The notes: generated by a model from the sequence alone, not told the origin. A DNA stretch of 64,000 nt from an uncultured Candidatus Cenarchaeum sp. (GCA_958295735.1 OY282369.1:2208983-2272982); one strand, 5' to 3'; shown: positions 18,590 to 27,368, numbered from the stretch's first letter. A program made the numbers and translations.

Positions 18590-19350
18590 CGGACAGCGGG
18601 CTCTTTTCGCAGGCCGCGCCCTCCCCGCTCCCGGAACAGGGCGCCAAGCGGCCCGTGCCGCGCCCCGACACGCGCCGCGCGAACGCCATCCGCGGTTCCG
18701 GCTAAAGTCTGAGACGTGATTCTCCCCGGCGCTCCGCCGGCACGCGCCGCGCGAACGCCATCCCGGGTTCCGGGGCCGGCAGGCGCGGGCGGGTCCCGGG
18801 CGCGGCGATCGCCCCGCCGGAGGAAAAAACGCGCCGCGTTCGCCACCAACGATCCCTGCACGGGCGCGGGCGAGTGCCCCGGGCGCTGGGGCGCAGGGAC
18901 GGGCTGCCGGATGCCGGGACCGATGCGGGCCGGGACCGGGAGCCGCGGGCGCCGTCCCAGGGCCATGCGCGCGGCCGTCGCCGCGATGCCTTCCAGCTAG
19001 CGGGTGCCGGCTGGCGCGCCGGCCGGGCTGCCGGGCGATGCGGCCTGCGCGGGGCGCGCGATCAGGCCGCACCCGGCGCTGGCCGCCATGGCGTCCCGGC
19101 GTGGTGCCTGGACGCGGGCCCGGGCCCGCCGCCAATTGCGCCGCACCCGGCCCGCCGCCGTTCCACGCGCTGCTTGTTCCGCCGGGGGATCTCGCGCCCC
19201 GCATCGCGCGCGGCCGCGCCCCGGCCCGCCCGGGGCGCGCCGCCAAAACCTCCGCGATCCCGCCCGGCGCCGCCGGACTCCGCGTTTCCCGGGATTGCGG
19301 GGCCGGAAACGGCCCGCCGGGCGGCCCGCTTTCGCGCCGGCCCCGGCCCG
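18590..19350 (+). pseudogene. Decayed copy of the 20330-21968 IS
   Basis: Residue patterns follow the intact transposase with heavy change: GLFSQAAPSPLPEQGAKRPVP matches FFSQSMVSLLQESGVKWLMP; FATNDPCTGAGECPGRWGAG matches FATNDPGIDVDKYSKRWGIE; LPGDAACAGRAIRPHPALAAMA matches LPGDAARAGRPIRLHSALVAMA. There is an internal TAG near 18999 and frameshifts. The following bases resemble the IS 3' non-coding region. The changes are strongly biased to G and C. Confidence 0.7.
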
Positions 19351-19352
19351 GC

Positions 19353-19820
19353 GGACGAAATGGCCGCCGTCCCGGAGCGCTCCGGGGCACGCTCCCCCGG
19401 GATCTGCATCCGCCGCGCGGCGTCCGGGACGGGACAGGCCGCAGTATCAGGTCCCCGGCGGCACGGCGCGGCCGATCGGGGGTCTGTCAGCAGATGCCGC
19501 GGTACTCGTCGTACCACCTATGGTCCTCGGGGCTGTCGAGCGGGGGCGCCATGTCCCTCCTCCACTGGGGGATCTTTGAGGCCCATTCATGGCACTCTTT
19601 CATCTGCCTAAGCAGGCTGCCCTTCTCGAACTTTTCCATGGGGGGCGCGGCCCAGTAGTCGTCGTGGGCGGAGGGAGGATACGGCGTGACCTTCCCGGCC
19701 TTTTCCTCGGCCACTCTGATGAGGGCATGCTCGTAGGTTCCCTCCGGAGGATCCGCCGGGGGCTTTTCTGATTTTTCCACGTCCTGTACCGGCAGGCCTT
19801 TGCTATAAACCCTCCCGTTC
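19353..19820 (-). repeat. Direct duplication, unit A (about 465 bp)
   Basis: Matches 19857-20324 at roughly 95% identity, including the whole 97-residue gene and its promoter. The adjacent IS at 20330 starts right at the end of unit B, and sequence resembling the continuation of unit A (TCGGCATCGGCGCGGG) resumes after the IS at 21969, so the IS landed in unit B. Confidence 0.75.
19487..19780 (-). CDS. Small unknown protein, duplicated, copy A
   Basis: 97 residues from GTG 19780, 29 bp after TTTATAG at 19809-19803; this matches the start of copy B. Acidic and helical, with motifs PPEGTYEHALIRVAEEKAGK, HDDYWAAPPMEKFEKGSLL and a C-terminal DHRWYDEYRGIC. Family not recognised. An in-frame ATG at 19825 would place the promoter inside the gene, so it is less likely. 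A segment (KFEKGSLLRQ...AKIPQW) resembles KYKKGDLRKH...AKLPEW in the 70-residue proteins at 4702 and 5608. Confidence 0.6.
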   Translation of the reverse strand: MEKSEKPPADPPEGTYEHALIRVAEEKAGKVTPYPPSAHDDYWAAPPMEKFEKGSLLRQMKECHEWASKIPQWRRDMAPPLDSPEDHRWYDEYRGIC

Positions 19821-19856
19821 GGCATCGGCGCGGGCCCGGCGGCCGCTTCCGCGCCG

Positions 19857-20324
19857 GCCGGCGGACGAAAAGGCCGCCGTCCCGGAGCGCTCCGGGGCAC
19901 GCTTCCCCGGGATCTGCATCCGCCGCGCGGCGTCCGGGACGGGACAGGCCGCAGTATCAGGTCCCCGGCGGCACGGCGCGGCCGATCGGGGGTCTGTCAG
20001 CAGATGCCGCGGTACTCGTCGTACCACCTATGGTCCTCGGGGCTGTCGAGCGGGGGCGCCATGTCCTTCCGCCACTGGGGGATCTTTGCGGCCCACTCTT
20101 GGCACTCTTTCAACTGCCTAAGCAGGCTACCCTTCTCGAACTTTTCCATGGGAGGCGCGGCCCAGTAGTCGTCGTGGGCGGAGGGAGGATACGGCGTGAC
20201 CTTCCCGGCCTTTTCCTCGGCCACTCTGATGAGGGCATGCTCGTAGGTTCCTTCCGGAGGATCCGCCGGGGGCTTTTCTGACTCTTCCACGTCCTGTACC
20301 GGCAGGCCTTTGCTATAAACACTC
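19857..20324 (-). repeat. Direct duplication, unit B
   Basis: Second unit of the duplication described at 19353. Confidence 0.75.
19997..20290 (-). CDS. Small unknown protein, duplicated, copy B
   Basis: 97 residues from GTG 20290, 29 bp after TTTATAG at 20319-20313. It differs from copy A at a handful of residues (for example QLKECQEWAA for QMKECHEWAS). Both copies are open, so selection may keep both. The IS at 20330 lies only about 10 bp upstream of its promoter. Confidence 0.6.
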   Translation of the reverse strand: MEESEKPPADPPEGTYEHALIRVAEEKAGKVTPYPPSAHDDYWAAPPMEKFEKGSLLRQLKECQEWAAKIPQWRKDMAPPLDSPEDHRWYDEYRGIC

Positions 20325-20329
20325 CCGTG

Positions 20330-21968
20330 CAGTTAACGCAAATGTATGCCGCACGGCACGCCGTTTCCGGCCCGAAAATACCAGGAAACGCGAGGTCTGG
20401 CGGGCCGCGGCCGCGTTGGGCGGGATCGCGGCGGTTATGACGGCGCGGCCCGGGGCGCGGCGGCGGAAAGTCGCGGCGGGCCGGGGCAGGGGCGCGGCCG
20501 CGCGCGATGCGGCGCGCGGGATCCCCCGGCGGAACGGGCGGCGCGGGAACGGCGGCGGCCGCGCGGGGAATGGCGCGGGCGATCGCCGCCGGGCGCGGCG
20601 GGCCGCGCGGGAGGATCGGGGCGGGGCGCGGCGCGGCCACCCGCGGCGCGGCCACCCGCGGAGAAACCACCTACGGAGCAATTGGCGGCGGGCCAGGGCC
20701 CGTGTCCGGGTACCACACCAGGACGGCCATGGCGACCAGCGCCGAGTGCAGCCTGATCGGGCGCCCCGCGCGGGCCGCGTCGCCCGGCAGCCCGGCCAGC
20801 GCGCCGACCAGCACCCACGCGTTGAAGAGCATTATGGTGATGGCCATGCACATGACCCGGGGACCGTGCCCGGTGCTCCGTGTCTTGACCCGCATCGATT
20901 CCAGCATCCGGTAGTTCGTCTCTATGCCCCAGCGCTTGGAGTACTTGTCCACGTCGATGCCCGGATCGTTGGTGGCGAACGCGATGTATTTTTCGTGCGG
21001 CTCCTTGCGCCAGTCGTCCTTCTTGCTCCCGGATCTCCTTTCGGTTACCACCATCGTGTACGGGCACTTCAGGCCCCCCGACGAGGTGATCACCGCGTCC
21101 GAGGCCCGCTCGCGCCTGCCTGCCTCGAAATCGGCGAGGGCCCGTATTACGTAGGGCGTGTTCGGGCACGGCATGAGCCACTTGACGCCCGATTCCTGGA
21201 GCAGGGAGACCATTGACTGCGAAAAGAACTCGCGGTCCATCATGACCTTCCCCAGCCGCACGCCGTGCTCCCTGCAGGAGGCGAGCAGGGCGCGCACGGC
21301 CACGGCGTGGCTGTCGGCCGAGGTGTACGGGAACATGCCCAGCGTGAGCCTCTGGCCGTCCACGAGGCACTGTATGGTGCAGTACGTCTCGTAGAACGCC
21401 TTGGACTTTGACGCCTTGTCCCCGCCGCGGACGAGCTCCGGGCCGGGCTTCTTGTCGAAGCGCCGTATGTTGTGGAAGTCGATCGCCACGTCGAGCTCGT
21501 CGTCGATCTTCCCGACGCGCCGCATCTCCGCCAGCACGTAGCAGATCTGCGCGTACAGCGCCCCGACCGCCATGCCCGGAGTCACGCCGCGCATCGCCAG
21601 GCGCACCCACTCGCCCGACGGCATGTCGGCGACGGCCGTGCAGGTAGCCTCCTGCGCCTCCCGCCTGGCCTCCGCGGCGCAGGCCATGTTGCCCTTGCCC
21701 GTGGCCGCCTCCAGGATGCACCCGACCAGGTTGCGCGCCCCGTACTTGGCGTTGGGGGCGTCCGAGAACTTGCAGACGCCCACGCCTTTGGTCACCATGT
21801 CGATCATTCGTTCATATTGGTATGGCACTCCCCTGATGCGTCCCAGGCGGCTTTTCTTCATGGTGGTTGAAAAGCCGCCAGGGACTATCCTTTATGCATC
21901 TTCCGGTGGCCGGCCCCTTGGATCGCCGCCGGCCTCGGTGGCGGATTCCGCCACTTTTGCGTTAACTG
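20330..21968 (-). mobile_element. Intact insertion sequence with 13-bp terminal inverted repeats
   Basis: Ends are CAGTTAACGCAAA at 20330-20342 and its exact inverse at 21956-21968; length 1,639 bp. It holds one transposase gene and about 330 bp of non-coding sequence between the transposase stop and the left end. No convincing target duplication is seen. Related sequences in the window: decayed copy at 18590-19350, decayed and interrupted copy at 54179-57714, and a truncated copy at 58497-59205. Confidence 0.85.
20671..21861 (-). CDS. DDE transposase (IS4-like) of the intact IS
   Basis: 396 residues, ATG at 21861, about 30 bp after a TATA-like ATAAAGGATA. Candidate catalytic acidic residues are in DVAIDFHNIR, MMDREFFSQ and KRWGIETNYRMLE; the last resembles the IS4-type Y-R-E signature (WGIETNYRM followed by a downstream Lys/Arg). 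The C-terminal region (MCMAITIMLFNAWVL) is hydrophobic, as in many archaeal IS4-like enzymes. The gene is uninterrupted and inside perfect terminal repeats, so the element may be active. The exact IS family is not certain. Confidence 0.78.
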   Translation of the reverse strand: MKKSRLGRIRGVPYQYERMIDMVTKGVGVCKFSDAPNAKYGARNLVGCILEAATGKGNMACAAEARREAQEATCTAVADMPSGEWVRLAMRGVTPGMAVGALYAQICYVLAEMRRVGKIDDELDVAIDFHNIRRFDKKPGPELVRGGDKASKSKAFYETYCTIQCLVDGQRLTLGMFPYTSADSHAVAVRALLASCREHGVRLGKVMMDREFFSQSMVSLLQESGVKWLMPCPNTPYVIRALADFEAGRRERASDAVITSSGGLKCPYTMVVTERRSGSKKDDWRKEPHEKYIAFATNDPGIDVDKYSKRWGIETNYRMLESMRVKTRSTGHGPRVMCMAITIMLFNAWVLVGALAGLPGDAARAGRPIRLHSALVAMAVLVWYPDTGPGPPPIAP

Positions 21969-22084
21969 TCGGCATCGGCGCGGGGCCGGCGGCCACCTCG
22001 GCTTGGCGCGAATCTAGTTCGGCGGAGGCATTCCCGCGCCGGCGGGGGCGCGGACCCGCGCCGGCGACGTTCAGAACGGCAGCA

Positions 22085-23524
22085 CTAGGCGATGTGTTTG
22101 AGCAAGCTGTCCACTACTACGCCCTCGTCCATCAGCGACTCCCCGTAGCCTGGCAGCCTCGGGACGGACTCGGCGGCAACCCAGCGCGCCCGCCTGCCGG
22201 ACGCGTCCTTGCGCCTGCCCATGGCGAAAAAGTCGACGTAGTACAGGGGCGAGATGCCGATGTACGGGTCAAAGTGGACCCTGCCCGCCTGCCGGTCGCC
22301 GACGCTTATCGAGTCGTTGAACATCTTCTCGGCGTGGCTCTTCGGGTACGGCTCGATGAAGACGACCCGCCGTATGCCGGCGATCACGATGTGCTTCGCG
22401 CAGGCATGGCAGGGGAACGTGGTGCAGTACATGGTGCAGCCCCTCACTGACGCGCCGCGCCTGGCGGCGCCCGCCAGGGCGCCCATTTCCGCGTGCACCT
22501 CCCTGCCGTACTCGGTGACGTCCATGAGTTTCATGCCGGCGAGATCGGGCGATCGCATGGCGATGCCCGCGAGCTCCTTCCCGTCCATGCCCGCGTATTC
22601 TTCCTTGTGCCAGCCCGCCCGCCCGAGCCTCGACAGCAGGTCCGCGAGCATTCCCTCCCTCTCCCTCTGGTTAGAGTCGTGCCCCCGGACGAACTCGCGC
22701 TGGTCGTTCTTGTCACCCTCCGCATAGACCCCGCCCCCGGCCTTGGGCACCTCGTTGACGCCGGTGGAGACCAGATCGCCCCACTCGTCGAATACGGCCG
22801 CCCCCGCCTGCCTCGACATGGACGACGACGGGAGGGAGCTGGAATACGCGTGGAACATGCCGGACTCCTCCGCGGTCGGGGTAAGGAACGGGTTGCCGAA
22901 GAGCCTCTCCATGTGGCGGGTGATCTGCGCCTGCGCAACTGCTGGAACCGACGCGTCGACGAAGCAGTTCGCCATCGGGAACGCGTCCCTGACGGACTGG
23001 CCGGCGTCGCCATTTTCGTGGTAGTCCCTGTCCATGAGGGCCCCCGCGCGATCCCCCGCAATCCCTTCCACCGCCCTGATCCTCTCGGATCTCGGCGCGT
23101 ACGCGGAGAATAACTGGAACCGCCCTCCGTACAGGCCGCGCAGCATCCTGACCTCGCCGGGGTGCTTGATCGGCCCGGCAACGTACGCGCAGCCGGCGGC
23201 CGGCATTCTTGCGGATCCCGTGATGCCTTTGCGCAACTCCAGCATCCGGGCCACCGCCAGGGCGGCGCCCGCCCCCGCCCCCGCCCTCCGCCTGAGCTCG
23301 CTGCCCCTGTCCATCCCCGACTCGATCCTGTCGTATTCCGTGCCGTCCCTTGCCGGCGTGTCCAGGCTCGCAATCTCGGAGAGCGCGTCCCCGAGCGGGA
23401 TGTGCTTCGGGACGTACCCCACGGCGCCCGCCGACCTGGAGACCATGCGGCGCGCGGCGCCCAGATCCGTCCCCAGGAGCCCGGCCAGCCCGAAGACCAG
23501 CTCCGGCCGCGTCGCGTCGTTCAA
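22085..23524 (-). CDS. AvcD-type anti-phage dCTP/dCMP deaminase, copy B
   Basis: 479 residues from TTG 23524. Same two-domain layout as copy A at 3243: degenerate P-loop (LAGLLGTDLG), then the deaminase with HAE (EVHAEMGAL) and PCHAC. Roughly half of residues are identical, so the paralogues are old rather than a recent duplication. A TATA-like ACTTATATT at 23557-23549 supports leaderless initiation at the TTG; no other start is near. It is a single gene and, unlike copy A, has no coupled small protein. Phage-triggered depletion of dCTP is known for the family and inferred here. Confidence 0.82.
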   Translation of the reverse strand: MNDATRPELVFGLAGLLGTDLGAARRMVSRSAGAVGYVPKHIPLGDALSEIASLDTPARDGTEYDRIESGMDRGSELRRRAGAGAGAALAVARMLELRKGITGSARMPAAGCAYVAGPIKHPGEVRMLRGLYGGRFQLFSAYAPRSERIRAVEGIAGDRAGALMDRDYHENGDAGQSVRDAFPMANCFVDASVPAVAQAQITRHMERLFGNPFLTPTAEESGMFHAYSSSLPSSSMSRQAGAAVFDEWGDLVSTGVNEVPKAGGGVYAEGDKNDQREFVRGHDSNQREREGMLADLLSRLGRAGWHKEEYAGMDGKELAGIAMRSPDLAGMKLMDVTEYGREVHAEMGALAGAARRGASVRGCTMYCTTFPCHACAKHIVIAGIRRVVFIEPYPKSHAEKMFNDSISVGDRQAGRVHFDPYIGISPLYYVDFFAMGRRKDASGRRARWVAAESVPRLPGYGESLMDEGVVVDSLLKHIA

Positions 23525-23548
23525 GGCGCCGCCCCGCGGAGCGGCTGG

Positions 23549-23557
23549 AATATAAGT
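23549..23557 (-). promoter_or_regulatory. TATA-type promoter for deaminase copy B
   Basis: ACTTATATT on the minus strand, 25-33 bp before the TTG start, only 24 bp from the MITE. Confidence 0.5.
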
Positions 23558-23580
23558 ATTTATTTTTACGGCAGTACCGC

Positions 23581-23672
23581 GTGTAGACTTACGCCCAAAC
23601 CGAAACCACGCCTAGCAACGGCAGGCCACCTCGCGATCTCACGCCTAAATCACAATGGACGTAAGTCTACAC
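23581..23672. mobile_element. 92-bp MITE with 8-bp target duplication
   Basis: Inverted ends GTGTAGACTTACGCCC (23581-23596) and GGACGTAAGTCTACAC (23657-23672), one mismatch in 16. Flanked by direct AGTACCGC at 23573-23580 and 23673-23680. No coding capacity. The end sequence resembles that of MITE family 1 (GTG..-ACTTA-..CCC). Confidence 0.8.
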
Positions 23673-23690
23673 AGTACCGCGGGCCGCGCC

Positions 23691-23696
23691 TTAATA
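23691..23696 (+). promoter_or_regulatory. TATA-type promoter for the VirB4-like operon
   Basis: TTAATA, 27 bp before GTG 23718. Confidence 0.55.
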
Positions 23697-23717
23697 GGAA
23701 ACGGCGGGCCGCCGGCC

Positions 23718-25601
23718 GTGGACGCCAGCGCAGCCCCGCCCGCGAGCGCCCCGCGGCGCGGGGCGGCGCCCCCCCGGTTCAGCTACCTGATACGCCCCGT
23801 GAACATGCTGTACGCCGACCGGGACAGGCAGGAGGCGGCGGTGGGCCGGCTCAAGACCCTGGTCGACTCGCTCGACTCCCCGGTCGTGGTGGACATGTAC
23901 CGGGAAAGCGAGGAGATCACCTTCGGCAGCCGGAGGCTGGAGTGCTCCAGCGACAGGACGGTCCTGACGGCCCGCTCCGACGTCTCGCACCTGCTCGACC
24001 AGGCCCGGTTCGGCCACGAGCGCGCGGAGACGCCCGAGTACGCCGTGGCCTCGTCGCGCTCCTCGCATATAGTGCTCGGCAGCGGCCTGCTGGCGCGGTG
24101 CTACTCCCTGCACAGCGCGCCGGCGCGCATGCCGGCCGGCTGGATCTACTGGATGTTCCAGCAGTGCGACTTTGTCCGCATGTTCCTCTCCCCCATAGAC
24201 CCGTCCGCGTACCTGTCCGTCCTCCGCGGCTCCATGCGCAATTCCGTGCTGTCCGAGGGCCGGCCGCAGCCGGACACCATAGACGGCCGCGCCATGGTCG
24301 GGGAGATGAGGGAGAGGGTGCTGGCGCAGAACTCGGCCGGGATAGTCAACGCGCGCGTGGTATTCGGGGCCATGGGGGCCGACGCGGCCCAGCTGGGCAG
24401 GAGGTCCTCGCTGCTCGCCTCGCGCGCCAGGGGGGCCAGGGTGGCCCTGCGCCGCGTGCCCCACGCGGACGCGGCCTGGCTGCGGGCGGGCCGCACGGAC
24501 ATACGCGTGGAGACGGGATCGCTGCACCCGCTGTTCCCGTTCATCTCCTCGGAGCTGTACGAGCGGGGCGGGGCCGCCTGGGGGATAAACCTGACCACCG
24601 GCGGGGCCGTAAAGTACGACTACGCGAGGCGCCGCAACTACAACATCGCCATCGCGGCGACGAGCGGGGCGGGCAAGAGCCACACCATCAAGATAATAAC
24701 GCACCGCGCCAAGAGGCTGCACCCGGACGCCTTCGTGCTCATAGTGGACATCGAGAACGAGTACGTGCGGTTCGGCAGGGGGCTGGGCATGGCCGTGGTG
24801 GACGTGTCCCCGGGGGTCAGGCTGGGCATGGACCCGTTCAACTACATGCCGGGGCACAGGGCCGCCTCGCTCTTCGCCGGGATGCTCGGGGTGGGCACGC
24901 TGGCGCGCTACTCCATGATGCGCGCCGCCGAGGACGGGAAGTGCCGCAGCGCCGCGGACATGGTGCGGCTGATGGCCGAGGAGGACTCGCGGGAGGGCAC
25001 CGACCACGCCTCGTTCGCGCGGATACTCCGCATGGGGCCCGTCCGCGCCATGCTGGAGGGGAAGCCGGCGCTGGGCGGCCCCGGGGGCGCGGACCGCAGC
25101 GCGGTGATGGCGCTGGCCGGCGCCTTCGCCGTCAACTCCGAGGAGCACAGGATGGCCGCCCGCATATCCCTGGAGTTCGCCATGGAGATGGCCACCCGCA
25201 TGCCGCGCCCCGTCCCGAAGATAATAGTCCTGGACGAGGGGTGGGCCCTGTTCCGCGACGAGGCCACGGCCGAGTCCGTGGAGGAGCTGGCGCGCCGCGC
25301 CCGCAAGTACAACGTCATCATAATAATGGCCACCCAGAACGTCGGGGACATACTGCGGCACCGCCACGCGCTGGCCCTGTTCAACAACTGCGACACCAAG
25401 ATCTTCCTAAAGCTGGACGAGCGCCGCCAGCTGGCCGGCGAGCTCGGGCTGCCCGAGTCCGAGGTGCGCGCGCTGCTCTCCGCCGAGCGCGGCGAGGGCT
25501 TCGTGCACGCCTCGGAGAACGTGGTGCGCACCAGGATGATAGCCGACGAGGGCGAGATGGAGATGTTCGAGACGGACCCGAACGCGGGGAGGGCCCCATG
25601 A
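23718..25601 (+). CDS. VirB4/CedB/HerA-like ATPase
   Basis: 627 residues from GTG 23718. An upstream in-frame ATG at 23655 lies inside the MITE and upstream of the TATA box, so it is rejected as the start. Walker A ATSGAGKSHT is near residues 314-323 and Walker B KIIVLDEGWAL near 501-511; MATQNVGD near 538 is the motif III/sensor-like segment of VirB4. The N-terminal about 300 residues match the VirB4 extension. Such ATPases power type IV secretion or archaeal DNA import (CedB). It heads an operon of secreted and membrane proteins, and its stop overlaps the next gene (ATGA). Confidence 0.8.
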   Translation: MDASAAPPASAPRRGAAPPRFSYLIRPVNMLYADRDRQEAAVGRLKTLVDSLDSPVVVDMYRESEEITFGSRRLECSSDRTVLTARSDVSHLLDQARFGHERAETPEYAVASSRSSHIVLGSGLLARCYSLHSAPARMPAGWIYWMFQQCDFVRMFLSPIDPSAYLSVLRGSMRNSVLSEGRPQPDTIDGRAMVGEMRERVLAQNSAGIVNARVVFGAMGADAAQLGRRSSLLASRARGARVALRRVPHADAAWLRAGRTDIRVETGSLHPLFPFISSELYERGGAAWGINLTTGGAVKYDYARRRNYNIAIAATSGAGKSHTIKIITHRAKRLHPDAFVLIVDIENEYVRFGRGLGMAVVDVSPGVRLGMDPFNYMPGHRAASLFAGMLGVGTLARYSMMRAAEDGKCRSAADMVRLMAEEDSREGTDHASFARILRMGPVRAMLEGKPALGGPGGADRSAVMALAGAFAVNSEEHRMAARISLEFAMEMATRMPRPVPKIIVLDEGWALFRDEATAESVEELARRARKYNVIIIMATQNVGDILRHRHALALFNNCDTKIFLKLDERRQLAGELGLPESEVRALLSAERGEGFVHASENVVRTRMIADEGEMEMFETDPNAGRAP

Positions 25602-25831
25602 CGGCGGCGCGGCGGCGGCGGCGGCGCCCCGCGGGCGGGGCCGGCGCGCTGGCGGCAATCCTGGGGCTGCCGCGCGGGAGGGCGCTGTCCTTGGTGGCGC
25701 GGCTGGAGGCGGGCGGCTCCGCCGAGGCGGGCGGGATGGTCGTGACGCTGCTCTCCGAGGAGGGGGGCCGGAGGTTGCTCTCCGTGTCGCGCCGCGGCGG
25801 CTGCGGCATGGTGGCGCGGCTGGAGATCTGA
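25598..25831 (+). CDS. Small basic protein coupled to the VirB4-like gene
   Basis: 77 residues; ATG 25598 overlaps the stop of the ATPase (ATGA). Arg-rich start (TAARRRRRRP), then a helical segment and a short beta part (GGMVVTLLSEEGGRRLLSV). Function unknown; the overlap suggests it works with the ATPase. Confidence 0.55.
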   Translation: MTAARRRRRRPAGGAGALAAILGLPRGRALSLVARLEAGGSAEAGGMVVTLLSEEGGRRLLSVSRRGGCGMVARLEI

Positions 25832-25841
25832 CGGGGCGGCC

Positions 25842-27167
25842 GTGGACGCGATGGAGCACGCGCATTCCATAGTGCTGGGCATGCTGCTCGCCGCCGCGGC
25901 GGCCGCGGCGGCCGTCTCGTTCGCCGGCGATGCCGCCGTGCGGGCCGGCGATGCCGCCGGCGCGCGCGGCCTTGTGCAGATGCCCGCCGAGGCGCGGCTC
26001 CTGGGGGAGGCGCCCGGGGGAGGCTCGATCGTGCTGTTCTCCGTCTCGCTCGCCAACGCGGGGACCGCCCATGTGCGATCGCTCGAGGCCGAGGCCTGCG
26101 GCGCGCGGGGCGCCCCGGACCCCTCCCTGCTCCCCGCGGCGCCGGGCTCGCACGTCTCGGCGACGTGGACCGCCGAGTGCCGCCTCCCGCCGGGCGGCCG
26201 CGCCGTGGTGAGGACGTCGTACGCCCTCGACGACGGCACCTCGGGGTCCCTCGCGGAGCGCGTCTGCCCGGGCGCGCCGTGCGCGCCGGCCGGCGCCCCC
26301 CCGGCGGCCCCCGTCGTCGCCACCTGCGCCGCGTCGCCCACGGGGACGGTGCGCATCTGCTTGGAGTCGGGCGGCGGGATCGTGGAGAGGGCGGCCGGCG
26401 GGGGGTTCGAGCGCGCGGGCGCCACCTCGGGCGATCCGCCGTGCTATGCCGGGCGGGCGGCCGATCCGGCCGCGGACGCCGCGTACCGGATAGGGGCCGA
26501 GGGGCCGGCCGGCGGGGAGCCCGCGTGGTCCCGCATAGTCACGGCCGAGTTCGCGGACGGCATATGCATCGTGGACGCCCCGGGCGGGGGCCGGATCGGC
26601 TCGCGCGGCGGCCCGCCGGCGCCGGCGGACGCGGCGCCGGCCGACTACCGCGTCTCCGCGCGCGGCGGCCCGCCGGCGCCGGGTTCCACCGTGGAGGCCC
26701 GCTTCGGCGCGCACGCGCTGGCGGTGGAAAAGCTGGCCAGCGGATCGTGGTCACGGATAGGCCTGGCGCCCTCGCACCCCGAGGACGGCCTGGGGGAGTA
26801 CCTGCCGGCCGACGCGGTGGGCCCCGGCGCGGACGGCGGCGCGCTGGTGCGGTACCACAAGGCCGCCCTGCTGCGCCTGCTCGACGAGTTCTGGAAGGGC
26901 GCGGTGCCCGCCGCCTCCGACCGCGACTACAACGTAAAGTACGGCAGGCCTGCCCCGCACTGGCCCACGGGGTACGCGTTCGCGTTCCCCGCGGGGGCCC
27001 ACATGACGGCGCGCTGGGACGGCGGCGGCTGGACGGGCATAGACCACCCGGCCAACGCCCTATGCCGCGGCCTGCCGCTGGAGCAGTGCGTCCCGGAGGA
27101 ACTCGTCGCGCGCGACCGCGTCTGGGAGCGCGCCCGGCTGCTGCTGCTGCTCGATGCCGCGCGGTGA
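25842..27167 (+). CDS. Secreted or anchored protein of the pilus/transfer operon
   Basis: 441 residues from GTG 25842 (ATG 25851 is an alternative). The first about 35 residues hold a hydrophobic Ala-rich helix (HSIVLGMLLAAAAAAAAVSF) like a pilin leader or signal anchor. The body is Gly/Ala/Pro-rich with many paired cysteines (for example EACGARG, AECRLPPG, VCPGAPC, ATCAAS), suggesting disulfide-bonded exported modules, and TGYAFAFPAG/TARWDGGGWTGID near the C-terminus. It starts 11 bp after the previous gene. No family recognised. Confidence 0.6.
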   Translation: MDAMEHAHSIVLGMLLAAAAAAAAVSFAGDAAVRAGDAAGARGLVQMPAEARLLGEAPGGGSIVLFSVSLANAGTAHVRSLEAEACGARGAPDPSLLPAAPGSHVSATWTAECRLPPGGRAVVRTSYALDDGTSGSLAERVCPGAPCAPAGAPPAAPVVATCAASPTGTVRICLESGGGIVERAAGGGFERAGATSGDPPCYAGRAADPAADAAYRIGAEGPAGGEPAWSRIVTAEFADGICIVDAPGGGRIGSRGGPPAPADAAPADYRVSARGGPPAPGSTVEARFGAHALAVEKLASGSWSRIGLAPSHPEDGLGEYLPADAVGPGADGGALVRYHKAALLRLLDEFWKGAVPAASDRDYNVKYGRPAPHWPTGYAFAFPAGAHMTARWDGGGWTGIDHPANALCRGLPLEQCVPEELVARDRVWERARLLLLLDAAR

Positions 27168-27342
27168 AGGGCGGCCCCGCGCCCCGGCGGAGCCGAATGC
27201 CGCGAAGCCGAGCGGCTGCCCGACGCCGCGCGGCGGAGGGCGGGGCCGCGCGCCCGCCGGCCGCGGGCGCGAAGACTCCGCCGATCCGGACCCGCGCTAG
27301 GGGGGGAGCCGCCGGCCCCGCGCCCGATGCGCGCCCCCGCGC
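27168..27342. other. Short GC-rich gap
   Basis: Separates the VirB4-like operon from the next promoter; nothing recognised. Confidence 0.4.
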
Positions 27343-27348
27343 TTAATA
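27343..27348 (+). promoter_or_regulatory. TATA-type promoter for the 27369 operon
   Basis: TTAATA, 26 bp before GTG 27369. It decides the start, since an upstream ATG at 27327 lies before the promoter. Confidence 0.6.
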
Positions 27349-27368
27349 GCGAACGGCCGCCCGCGCCC

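Noticed and set aside
23655-23717. ATG 23655 as the start of the VirB4-like gene
   Set aside because: It lies inside the MITE and upstream of the TTAATA box; GTG 23718 fits the promoter spacing.
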